From Nitrospiria bacterium (GTDB lineage: Bacteria > Nitrospirota > Nitrospiria > JACQBZ01), in contig DATKAN010000038.1 in the NCBI GenBank assembly GCA_035498035.1, positions 83,498 through 147,497 of the forward strand: 64,000 bases of DNA. Reading direction: 5' to 3'. Within the stretch, counting starts at the first letter, position 1. Each line of letters starts with the position of its first letter. Position numbers and translations under genes: made by a program. The notes beneath the pieces were generated by a model, which did no database searches, was not told the DNA's origin, and was given only the letters and a program-made list of their open reading frames with translations. This document shows positions 44,998 to 51,408 of the stretch, one piece after another.

Positions 44998-46334
44998 TGC
45001 AAGAGGTCATCCGCCGGCTTCTTCGAGCCGCGCTCAAGGCCGCCGATCCGGCCGCGGCCGTCCACCGGTCGCTCAGGCTTAAAAAATCCCGCCTCGTTGT
45101 CAGTGATCTAAGAGCGAATCAGCCCGAAGAATATTCCTATGAGCTTGACGGGAGCCGCCGATTGATCGTCCTCGGCGCCGGAAAGGCCGCCCCGGCGATG
45201 GCGGCGGCCGTGGAGTCCCTCCTCGGTTCGCGAATTACCGGGGGTCTTGTCGTCTCTAAAGACGGGCGGTTCAAGGCTTTGAAGCGGATTAAAATCCTCT
45301 CGGCGGCTCATCCGATCCCCGACCGAGCCGGATTGGCCGCTGCGGCCCGGATGGTCGATCTTGTGACCGGTTTGACCCCGGATGATCTGGTTCTGTTTCT
45401 GCTCTCCGGCGGGGCCTCGGCCTTGCTGCCGTATCCGGCAGAGGGGGTAACGCTCCGGGATAAGCAGAGGATCACCGACCGGCTCCTTCGCGCCGGAGCG
45501 ACGATCGAAGAACTAAATGCCGTCCGGAAACACCTTTCCCGGCTCAAAGGAGGACAACTGGCCGCACGGTGCCTTCCGGCTCGCGTGGTCTCGCTCATCC
45601 TGTCGGACGTGGTCGGAAGTCCGCTGGAGGCGATCGGCTCCGGCCCGACCGCGCCGGATTCGACGACGTTTGGTGGTGCGATTGGGGTTTTAAAAAAATA
45701 CCGTCTCTGGACCAAGACGCCGCGTGCAGTGAAAATATATCTTGCGGCCGGTCGTCGTGGGGCCCGACCCGAAACACCGAAACCCGGGGATCCGTTATTT
45801 CAACGGGTGAAAAACGTCATTATCGGCGATAATCGTAGCGCGATCGAGGCGGCCGCGGATCAGGCCCGCCTGTTTGGGATGAATGGGTTTGTTTTGACGA
45901 CCAAACTGCAGGGGGAAGCCCGTGAGGCCGCCAAGCTGTTCGGTTCGCTTGCACGGGAAGTGCATCGAATCGGGAAACCGGTTCGGGCCCCGGCGTGCCT
46001 TGTCGCGGGCGGGGAGTTGACCGTTACCGTGGCGGGCCGCGGAAAAGGCGGCCGCTGCCAGGAGATGGCCCTTGCGGCCGCCAAGGAGATCGCCGGGCTC
46101 GATGGAACGACGCTGGCGGCCTTCGGGACCGACGGCCGCGACGGCCCGACGGATGCGGCCGGAGCGGTGGTAAATGATACGACGCTGTTCCGGGCCGCCC
46201 GGATGGGCCTCGATCCGGATCGCTTTCTTGCTCGAAACGATTCCTACCGCTTTTTCAAGAAACTCAAAGGATTGATCCAGACCGGACCGACGGGGACCAA
46301 TGTGAACGATCTTTACCTGATGTTGATCGAGTAG
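44997..46334 (+). CDS. Glycerate 2-kinase (GckA/MOFRL type)
   Basis: Phosphorylates D-glycerate to 2-phosphoglycerate. The 445-aa product has the DUF4147 N-terminal region (IVLGAGKAAPAMAAAVE, LLSGGASALLPYP, LNAVRKHLSRLKGGQLA, LSDVVGSPLEAIGSGPTAPD) and the C-terminal MOFRL domain (VAGGELTVTVAGRGKGGRCQEMALA, FGTDGRDGPTDAAGAVV). One-base overlap with talC implies coupling. The pair suggests return of glycolate/glycerate carbon or sugar salvage into lower glycolysis. Confidence 0.92.
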   Translation: MQEVIRRLLRAALKAADPAAAVHRSLRLKKSRLVVSDLRANQPEEYSYELDGSRRLIVLGAGKAAPAMAAAVESLLGSRITGGLVVSKDGRFKALKRIKILSAAHPIPDRAGLAAAARMVDLVTGLTPDDLVLFLLSGGASALLPYPAEGVTLRDKQRITDRLLRAGATIEELNAVRKHLSRLKGGQLAARCLPARVVSLILSDVVGSPLEAIGSGPTAPDSTTFGGAIGVLKKYRLWTKTPRAVKIYLAAGRRGARPETPKPGDPLFQRVKNVIIGDNRSAIEAAADQARLFGMNGFVLTTKLQGEAREAAKLFGSLAREVHRIGKPVRAPACLVAGGELTVTVAGRGKGGRCQEMALAAAKEIAGLDGTTLAAFGTDGRDGPTDAAGAVVNDTTLFRAARMGLDPDRFLARNDSYRFFKKLKGLIQTGPTGTNVNDLYLMLIE

Positions 46335-46359
46335 GAATTTCGAACGCCCTCTCTTTTGC

Positions 46360-46388
46360 TTGACGGGGCAGTTCAGAAAGGCTATTCT
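46360..46388 (+). promoter_or_regulatory. Promoter of the FHA-GGDEF gene
   Basis: TTGACG (46360-46365), 17 bp, TATTCT (46383-46388); predicted start near 46395. Confidence 0.55.
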
Positions 46389-46429
46389 GACGGCTGGTGA
46401 GGACGCAGGGAGGCGTCACAAAAAATACC

Positions 46430-47347
46430 ATGGATCAACAGGATCAGACCCAGACCGTAAACATTAAAACCCTTCGGCCTTCCCGGGTCCGACCCGGCCG
46501 CGGGACCCCCGCGCTGATCGTGATGGCGGGCGGAGATCTCGGCAAGGTGTTCCAGTTCGACCAAGAGGACAAAACCATCGGTCGGGACGTGGAGGCTCAA
46601 ATCGCGCTGAGAGACTCCATGGTGTCTCGGCGTCACGCCCAACTCTACCGGCAGAAAGCGGAGGACGGCGACGCGATCTATTACGTCATTGTCGATCTGC
46701 ATTCCACCAATGGCACCTTTGTCAACGGGGAGCGGATTTCAAAGGCCTTTCTTCAGGACGGGGACAAGATTCAGGTCGGCAACACGATGCTCAAATTCAC
46801 CTTTCACGACGAGACCGACCACCGGTACCAGCAGGAGATTCAGCGACGGATGGAACTGGACGAACTGACCGGTTTGCTTTCGCTCAATTCCTTCTACGAG
46901 CGTTCGGAACGGCGGCTGAAACAAGCGCAACGCAGCCAATCGAGAGTCGCCATCCTCATGATGGACCTGGACGGCCTCAAAGGCGTCAACGAGAAGCACG
47001 GGCATCTGGCCGGAAGTTTTCTGATCAAGCGCGTCGGCCGGATTATGCACGAGCGGCTGGGCCCGCTCGGGGAGGTCGGCCGCTATGGGGGAGATGAATT
47101 TATCGCCTTGGTTCCGGACCTCGAAACGGAGGCGATCCTCACTCATCTTGAAAACCTGCGAGCCGCTATCTCGGAGCACCGATTCGCATTCAAGAACAAA
47201 ACCGTTCGGATCACCCTGTCGGTCGGTCTCGCGACCTTTCCCTGGGACGGGCATTCGGTCGAGGAGTTGGTGACCGCGGCGGATGCGGCGCTGTTCTCGG
47301 CCAAGCGTCAGGGCAAAGACCGGATCGTCATCTACGCCCAGGAATAA
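46430..47347 (+). CDS. FHA-GGDEF diguanylate cyclase
   Basis: A 305-aa cytoplasmic signalling protein. An FHA phosphothreonine-binding domain spans residues ~28-125 (IGRDVEAQIALRDSMVSRRHAQL, LHSTNGTFVNGERI) and is followed by a GGDEF domain (~140-303) with the intact active site RYGGDEF at 218-224. The RxxD product-inhibition site five residues before GGDEF is absent. The input is probably a phosphoprotein. The start is uncertain: ATG 46430 has GGGAGG 16 bases away; an upstream GTG at 46397 lies within two bases of the predicted transcription start and could be a leaderless start. Confidence 0.9.
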   Translation: MDQQDQTQTVNIKTLRPSRVRPGRGTPALIVMAGGDLGKVFQFDQEDKTIGRDVEAQIALRDSMVSRRHAQLYRQKAEDGDAIYYVIVDLHSTNGTFVNGERISKAFLQDGDKIQVGNTMLKFTFHDETDHRYQQEIQRRMELDELTGLLSLNSFYERSERRLKQAQRSQSRVAILMMDLDGLKGVNEKHGHLAGSFLIKRVGRIMHERLGPLGEVGRYGGDEFIALVPDLETEAILTHLENLRAAISEHRFAFKNKTVRITLSVGLATFPWDGHSVEELVTAADAALFSAKRQGKDRIVIYAQE

Positions 47348-47378
47348 TCCGCGTCTGGTCAGAGGGGCTCGCTGGGTT

Positions 47379-49208
47379 TTACTCGGCTTTGTTCCGGGCC
47401 CGTTTGCGGTCGTGCTCGGACAAGAGTTTTTTCCGGAGGCGGATGGAGGATGGGGTGACCTCGACCAGTTCATCGTCCGAAATGAACTCGATCGCCTGCT
47501 CGAGCGTCAGAAGCCTCGGCGGAGTCAGAACGATGGCTTCCTCGGCGCCCGAGGAACGGATATTCGTGAGGTGTTTCTTCTTGCAGAGGTTCACGACAAT
47601 ATCGCCGGCGCGTGAATTCTCGCCGACGATCATGCCCTCGTAAAGCCGGTCGCCCGGGCGGACGAAAAGCGAGCCCCGTTCCTGGATATTGTCCATCGTG
47701 TAGGGGACGGCTTCGCCCTCTTCCATCGAAATCAGCACCCCGCGATTTCGCGTCGGAATCTCGCCCCGGTAGGGCTGATAGTTCAGGAACATCTGGTTCA
47801 GGATGCCGGTGCCCTTCGTATCGGTCAGGAATTCGCTTCGATAGCCGAACAGCCCGCGGGCGGGGATTTCGAACAGGAGATGAACCCAGCCGTTGCCGTG
47901 ATTGACCATGTTCTTCAGCTCCGCCCGCCTCGGTCCTAGCCGCTCCATCACGATCCCGACGTAGGATTCTTCGACATCAAGGTAAACCTGTTCGATGGGT
48001 TCCATCCGCCGGCCGTCGACCTCTTTGAAGATGACCTCCGGCCTCGAGACGGCCAGCTCGTAGCCCTCGCGGCGCATGTTCTCGATCAGGATGGACAGAT
48101 GCAGTTCCCCGCGGCCCGAAACCCGGAAGGCGTCCATGCTGTCGGTCTCCTCCACGCGTAGCGCAACGTTCGAGCGCAATTCGTTGAAAAGACGCTCCCG
48201 GAGGTTCCGGGATGTGACGAATTTCCCCTCGCGTCCGGCAAACGGAGAGGTGTTGACCATGAAGAGCATTGAGATGGTCGGCTCGCCGATCGCCAGCGGC
48301 GGCAGCGGCTCGGGCTTTTCCATATCCGCCACCGTGTCGCCGATCTGAATATCCTCCAGCCCGGCCACGGCCACGATGTCGCCGCTGCGCGCTTCAAGGA
48401 TTTCGATCCGTTTTAATCCCTCGAACCCCATCAGTCGGCTGATCTTTCCGGTCTCGACGTGCCCGTCCGGGCGGACCCGCGCGACGATTTCATTGAGCCG
48501 GATCCTCCCCCGAACGACCCGACCGAGGGCGATTCGACCGATGTAGTTGTCGTAGTCCAGCATGGTGATCTGAAGCTGGAGGGGGGCGGCTTCCTCCGCG
48601 GGAGGCGGTGGGATCTTGGAGAGGATCGTTTCAAACAGGGGGATCAGATCGGAGCCGGGATCCCCCAGCGCGTATTTCGCCACGCCGGTCTTGGCCGAGG
48701 CGTACACGACCGGGAAATCCATCTGTTCATCGGTGGCATTGAGTTCCATGAACAGATCGAATACGAGATTTAAAACTTCGACCGGTCGGGCATCGGCGCG
48801 ATCGATCTTGTTGATGACGACGATCGGTTGGAGATCCAGTTCCAGCGCCTTTCGCAGTACGAATCGCGTCTGGGGCATGGGGCCCTCGAACGCGTCCACC
48901 ACGAGCAGGACGCCGTCCACCATGGTCAGGATCCGCTCCACCTCCCCCGAGAAATCGGCGTGGCCGGGCGTGTCGACGATGTTGATCTTATAATCTTTGT
49001 AACGGATCGCGGTGTTCTTGGCGAGAATCGTGATCCCGCGCTCCTGCTCCAGGGCATTCGAATCCAAAACCCGCTCCCCCACCGTCTCATGCGCTTGGAA
49101 AGCACCGCCCTGCTGAAGCATACGATCGACAAGGGTCGTTTTTCCATGGTCCACATGCGCAATGATCGCGATATTTCGTAGGTCGGTTCGCCGTGCAACT
49201 ACAGTCAT
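47379..49208 (-). CDS. typA: Ribosome-associated GTPase TypA/BipA
   Basis: Translational GTPase required for ribosome assembly and growth under stress or cold. The 609-aa protein has the P-loop [10 protein letters not shown], switch region [20 protein letters not shown] (G3), NKIDR (G4), EF-Tu domain 2, EF-G-like domains and the unique C-terminal domain (GRELIQYL is replaced by [21 protein letters not shown]). ATG 49208 ([19 protein letters not shown]) is used. The leader is ~62 nt and opens with a terminator-like hairpin. Confidence 0.96.
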   Translation of the reverse strand: MTVVARRTDLRNIAIIAHVDHGKTTLVDRMLQQGGAFQAHETVGERVLDSNALEQERGITILAKNTAIRYKDYKINIVDTPGHADFSGEVERILTMVDGVLLVVDAFEGPMPQTRFVLRKALELDLQPIVVINKIDRADARPVEVLNLVFDLFMELNATDEQMDFPVVYASAKTGVAKYALGDPGSDLIPLFETILSKIPPPPAEEAAPLQLQITMLDYDNYIGRIALGRVVRGRIRLNEIVARVRPDGHVETGKISRLMGFEGLKRIEILEARSGDIVAVAGLEDIQIGDTVADMEKPEPLPPLAIGEPTISMLFMVNTSPFAGREGKFVTSRNLRERLFNELRSNVALRVEETDSMDAFRVSGRGELHLSILIENMRREGYELAVSRPEVIFKEVDGRRMEPIEQVYLDVEESYVGIVMERLGPRRAELKNMVNHGNGWVHLLFEIPARGLFGYRSEFLTDTKGTGILNQMFLNYQPYRGEIPTRNRGVLISMEEGEAVPYTMDNIQERGSLFVRPGDRLYEGMIVGENSRAGDIVVNLCKKKHLTNIRSSGAEEAIVLTPPRLLTLEQAIEFISDDELVEVTPSSIRLRKKLLSEHDRKRARNKAE

Positions 49209-49245
49209 TTGATCATCAATCCTTTCGGTTCGTCGATTGGGCAAC

Positions 49246-49269
49246 AAAAAACCCCAAGCAGATTTGGGG
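49246..49269 (-). promoter_or_regulatory. Terminator-like hairpin at the 5' end of the typA transcript
   Basis: On the minus strand CCCCAAA (49269-49263) pairs with TTGGGG (49257-49252) and is followed by six T's (49251-49246). The predicted transcription start is about 49271, so the hairpin begins within two or three bases of the 5' end. No upstream minus-strand gene exists for it to terminate. Confidence 0.6.
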
Positions 49270-49277
49270 CTGATGTT

Positions 49278-49306
49278 ATCTTAACAGGTCTCGAGCCTGG
49301 CGTCAA
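49278..49306 (-). promoter_or_regulatory. Promoter of typA
   Basis: Minus strand TTGACG (49301-49306), 17 bp, TAAGAT (49278-49283). Confidence 0.6.
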
Positions 49307-49346
49307 GGCGATCGATTGTAACGCGCGCGGAAGGCGGCTTTTTTCA

Positions 49347-49375
49347 TTGCAATCGTATTGGGTTTTCCTTAGAAT
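49347..49375 (+). promoter_or_regulatory. Promoter of the DUF2155 lipoprotein gene
   Basis: TTGCAA (49347-49352), 17 bp, TAGAAT (49370-49375); start near 49382, before GGAGGGTGG at the start codon. The same -35 variant TTGCAA is used at mglB. Confidence 0.55.
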
Positions 49376-49410
49376 ACACTCGAGCATTCATTAAAGGCCA
49401 TGGAGGGTGG

Positions 49411-49926
49411 ATGAAGAAATTTCGAAAGACGGCTGTCGGGATTTTGGCCGTCGTGATTATCATGGGGGGTTGTCAGAAGAAGGAGACCGCCCTTCCTCAA
49501 CCCCAGGCCGCACCGCCCTCGGTTTCCCGACAAGCCCTCCCGACGGACGTTCCCCCCATTTCGGGCACGGCCCCGACCGTGGTTCCGGAAGCCCTGAAAG
49601 GGAAGTGGACGGCTGTCAAGCTTCAGGTCGAAGACAAGAAAGCGAACCAAGCACAGGAGTATGTCGTGAAGTTGGGGGGGGAATTGGCGATTCCGTCCTC
49701 CACCTTGGTGGTCCAGGCGGAGGAATTCCTGCCCGATCTCAAGATCGAAGGGTCGTCGTTTACGACGGCTTCGAACGAGTTGAAGAACCCCGCCGTACAT
49801 GTGCGGATCTTGGACGACGGCAAAGAGGTTTTCAACGGTTGGCTGTTCCAACTCTTCCCGGCGGTGCACCCGTTTCAGCACGAGCGGTATAGCATCACCC
49901 TGCGCGACAGCGTGGCGGCGTCGTGA
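49411..49926 (+). CDS. DUF2155 lipoprotein
   Basis: A 171-aa lipoprotein: basic start MKKFRKTAVG, hydrophobic core and lipobox MGGC (cysteine 21), a Pro-rich linker to ~60, and a C-terminal DUF2155 domain with the hallmark VHVRILDDGKEVFNGWLF and LFPAVHPFQHERYSITL. The family is found in Nitrospirota and Proteobacteria and has no known function. It lies directly upstream of the tRNA-Arg gene. Confidence 0.85.
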   Translation: MKKFRKTAVGILAVVIIMGGCQKKETALPQPQAAPPSVSRQALPTDVPPISGTAPTVVPEALKGKWTAVKLQVEDKKANQAQEYVVKLGGELAIPSSTLVVQAEEFLPDLKIEGSSFTTASNELKNPAVHVRILDDGKEVFNGWLFQLFPAVHPFQHERYSITLRDSVAAS

Positions 49927-49974
49927 TGACCGGATCGTACGGCCGTACGCCCCTGCTTCAATTGTGGATGCATC

Positions 49975-50048
49975 GCGCCCGTAGCTCAGTTGGATAGAGC
50001 GTCTGACTACGAATCAGAAGGCCGGGGGTTCAAATCCCTCCGGGCGCA
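49975..50048 (+). tRNA. tRNA-Arg (ACG)
   Basis: A 74-nt cloverleaf with acceptor stem GCGCCCG/CGGGCGC, D-arm TAGCTCAGTTGGATAGAGC, anticodon stem TCTGA/TCAGA with loop CTACGAA (anticodon ACG), and T-arm with GGTTCAAATCC. Discriminator A at 50048; CCA is not encoded. The ACG anticodon is the substrate of TadA, whose gene starts 115 nt downstream. Confidence 0.97.
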
Positions 50049-50049
50049 T

Positions 50050-50082
50050 GAATTTTTGTCCGCCTTGAGCGGACAAAAATTC
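50050..50082 (+). repeat. Perfect 14-bp palindrome after tRNA-Arg
   Basis: GAATTTTTGTCCGC (50050-50063), loop CTTGA, GCGGACAAAAATTC (50069-50082). No T-run follows. A similar GAATTTTTGC/GCAAAATTC hairpin lies directly after the SRP RNA (51247-51268) and a weaker one after tRNA-Ser(GGA) (51007-51030). Confidence 0.75.
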
Positions 50083-50135
50083 AGAGCGATGGAGCAATAG
50101 ACAATAGAACATCGGATATTGCTCACATTGCGGTC
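50083..50135 (+). repeat. Stable-RNA-associated repeat, copy A
   Basis: Stem GAGCAATA (50092-50099)/TATTGCTC (50117-50124) with a 17-nt loop, followed by CATTGCGGTC. Copies C and D have GAGCCATA/TATGGCTC and GAGCCGTA/TATGGCTC with 17-nt loops, so the stem is kept by compensating changes. A second, larger inverted repeat joins 50092-50108 with TCTATTGTTCTATTGCTC at 50141-50158. Confidence 0.7.
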
Positions 50136-50156
50136 AATTTTCTATTGTTCTATTGC
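50128..50156 (+). promoter_or_regulatory. Possible tadA promoter within repeat copy A, leaderless geometry
   Basis: TTGCGG (50128-50133), 17 bp, TATTGC (50151-50156), then six bases to the tadA ATG at 50163. The -35 belongs to the conserved CATTGCGGTC end of the repeat. The -10 is a weak match, so the assignment rests mainly on spacing. Confidence 0.3.
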
Positions 50157-50162
50157 TCAACC

Positions 50163-50639
50163 ATGATTAATGTGGACAAAAAGTTCATGTCTCTGGCTTT
50201 AGAAGAATCCTGTCGGGCGATGGAGAATGGCGAAGTTCCTGTCGGTGCGCTCGTGGTCCATAATGGAGAAATCATTGCGCGTTCACACAACCTGCGGGAG
50301 GGGCTGCAAGATCCAGTAGCTCACGCCGAGATGCTGGTCCTTCGCGAGGCGGCTCGAAGACTTGGCCGCTGGCGATTGACGGGCGCGACGCTGTACGTCA
50401 CCCTGGAGCCCTGCGCCATGTGCGCCGGCGCGCTGATGCTGGCCCGCATCGACCGCCTGGTGTACGGTTGCGAAGATCCGAAGGCCGGCGCATGCGGTTC
50501 CGTGTTTGAAATCGTGAGAGAGCCTCGACTGAATCATCGCATCGAAGTCGTTCGCGGTGTTCTGCAGGAGGAATGTCAATCCGTTCTGAAGAAATTTTTT
50601 GCGAATCGCAGGGAAGAAAATGGAGCGATGGAGCCATAG
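50163..50639 (+). CDS. tadA: tRNA(Arg) adenosine-34 deaminase
   Basis: Converts A34 to inosine in tRNA-Arg(ACG), whose gene lies immediately upstream. The 158-aa protein has the zinc/catalytic HAE at residues 54-56 and PCAMC at 83-87, and the surrounding GEVPVGALVV and TLYVTLEPCAMCAGAL. ATG 50163 has no ribosome binding site; ATG 50187 is an alternative. The last codons (ENGAMEP) and stop are provided by repeat copy B, so the C terminus has been rewritten by the repeat. Confidence 0.94.
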   Translation: MINVDKKFMSLALEESCRAMENGEVPVGALVVHNGEIIARSHNLREGLQDPVAHAEMLVLREAARRLGRWRLTGATLYVTLEPCAMCAGALMLARIDRLVYGCEDPKAGACGSVFEIVREPRLNHRIEVVRGVLQEECQSVLKKFFANRREENGAMEP

Positions 50640-50690
50640 ACCGCATTGGAACGGCAAAGCCTTCATCATCGTCTATTGATCCATTTTCCA
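50615..50690 (+). repeat. Stable-RNA-associated repeat, diverged copy B
   Basis: Shares ATGGAGCCATAGAC and CATTGGAAC with copies C and D but the second half differs. The ends form an inverted repeat (AAAATGGA at 50617 and CCATAGAC at 50634 against GTCTATTGATCCATTTT at 50671). It overlaps the tadA 3' end and precedes tRNA-Ser(CGA). Confidence 0.5.
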
Positions 50691-50720
50691 ATGCTCCAAA
50701 AATTGCGGAGCAATTTTTAT

Positions 50721-50812
50721 GGAGAGGTGGCCGAGCCCGGCTGAAGGCGACTGCCTCGAAAGCAGTTGTGGGGGAAACTCCACCGGGGGTTCAAATCCCT
50801 CCCTCTCCGCCA
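50721..50812 (+). tRNA. tRNA-Ser (CGA)
   Basis: Acceptor GGAGAGG/CCTCTCC, long variable arm (TGTGGGGGAAACTCCACC), anticodon stem ACTGC/GCAGT with loop CTCGAAA (anticodon CGA), T-arm GGGGGTTCAAATCCCTC. Discriminator G at 50809, CCA encoded (50810-50812), unlike the two neighbouring tRNA genes. Confidence 0.97.
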
Positions 50813-50891
50813 AAATTTTCCGCAGGAAAATTTTCTCCCATTTTACTGTTTACGAATTAAGGTGCCTGCGGAAAATTTGGTGAATGGTGAA

Positions 50892-50917
50892 TAGTAAATC
50901 GTAAATGGTTTAAAAAA
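50892..50917 (+). repeat. GTAAATCG-type motif before tRNA-Ser(GGA)
   Basis: TAGTAAATCGTAAATGG then TTTAAAAAA directly precedes the tRNA. A matching block, GGTAAATTGTAAATCG then TTTTAAAAA (51124-51148), directly precedes the SRP RNA. Both could be remnants of one duplicated promoter region. Confidence 0.45.
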
Positions 50918-51007
50918 GGAGAGGTGCAGGAGCGGCTGAACTGGCACGCCTGGAAAGCGTGTAGGGGGTCAAAAGCTTCCTCGAGGGTTCGAATCCCTCC
51001 CTCTCCG
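50918..51007 (+). tRNA. tRNA-Ser (GGA)
   Basis: Acceptor GGAGAGG/CCTCTCC, anticodon stem CACGC/GCGTG with loop CTGGAAA (anticodon GGA), long variable arm (TAGGGGGTCAAAAGCTTCCTC) and T-arm GAGGGTTCGAATCCCTC. Discriminator G at 51007; CCA is not encoded. Confidence 0.97.
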
Positions 51008-51032
51008 AATTTTTGCTCCGCAAATATTAAGG

Positions 51033-51084
51033 GCCATGGAGCCATAGACAACGGAACATTGGATATGGCTCGCATTGCGGTCCG
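51033..51084 (+). repeat. Stable-RNA-associated repeat, copy C
   Basis: Stem GAGCCATA (51039-51046)/TATGGCTC (51064-51071), 17-nt loop, then CATTGCGGTCC. It lies 3' of tRNA-Ser(GGA). Confidence 0.7.
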
Positions 51085-51148
51085 TTTACCATTCGCGATC
51101 TGCCCGATTGGGCGGGAAATTTTGGTAAATTGTAAATCGTTTTAAAAA

Positions 51149-51244
51149 GGCCGGGCCCTGTGCGACGGAAGCTTGCAAACCCCGCCAGGTCCGGAAGGAA
51201 GCAACGGTAAGCAAATACTTCTGGGTGCCGCAGGTCGCCTGGCC
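51149..51244 (+). ncRNA. ffs: Signal recognition particle RNA (small, 4.5S type)
   Basis: About 96 nt with closing stem GGCC.GGC/GCC.GGCC. The apical part has the conserved Ffh-binding domain: GCCAGGTCCGGAAGGAAGCA with GGAA tetraloop, followed by ACGGTAAGC, and closing CGCAGGTCGCCTGGCC. Lies upstream of dnaX, a common placement. Confidence 0.96.
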
Positions 51245-51246
51245 TT

Positions 51247-51325
51247 GAATTTTTGCTTCGCAAAATTCCAGAGCAATGGAGCCGTAGAGAATGGAACATT
51301 GGATATGGCTCGCATTGCGGTCCGC
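51247..51325 (+). repeat. Palindrome plus stable-RNA-associated repeat, copy D
   Basis: GAATTTTTGC-TTC-GCAAAATTC (51247-51268) then stem GAGCCGTA (51279-51286)/TATGGCTC (51304-51311) with a 17-nt loop and CATTGCGGTCC. Directly 3' of the SRP RNA and upstream of dnaX. Confidence 0.7.
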
Positions 51326-51408
51326 TATCTATGGCTCAAATGTTCGATTGCCGGTCGGTCGGACCGGCTCTCAATGTCTCTACGGCTGCAACGGGATTCA
51401 TATTAATT

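Noticed and set aside
50050..51325. Repeats in the tRNA/SRP cluster as a CRISPR array or IS remnants
   Set aside because: Copies are few, irregularly spaced, separated by RNA genes, and lack spacers, cas genes, transposase or target duplications.
51253..51408. Longer N terminus for DnaX
   Set aside because: The extension runs through repeat copy D and lacks conservation; the family starts at MDYQVSARKWRP.
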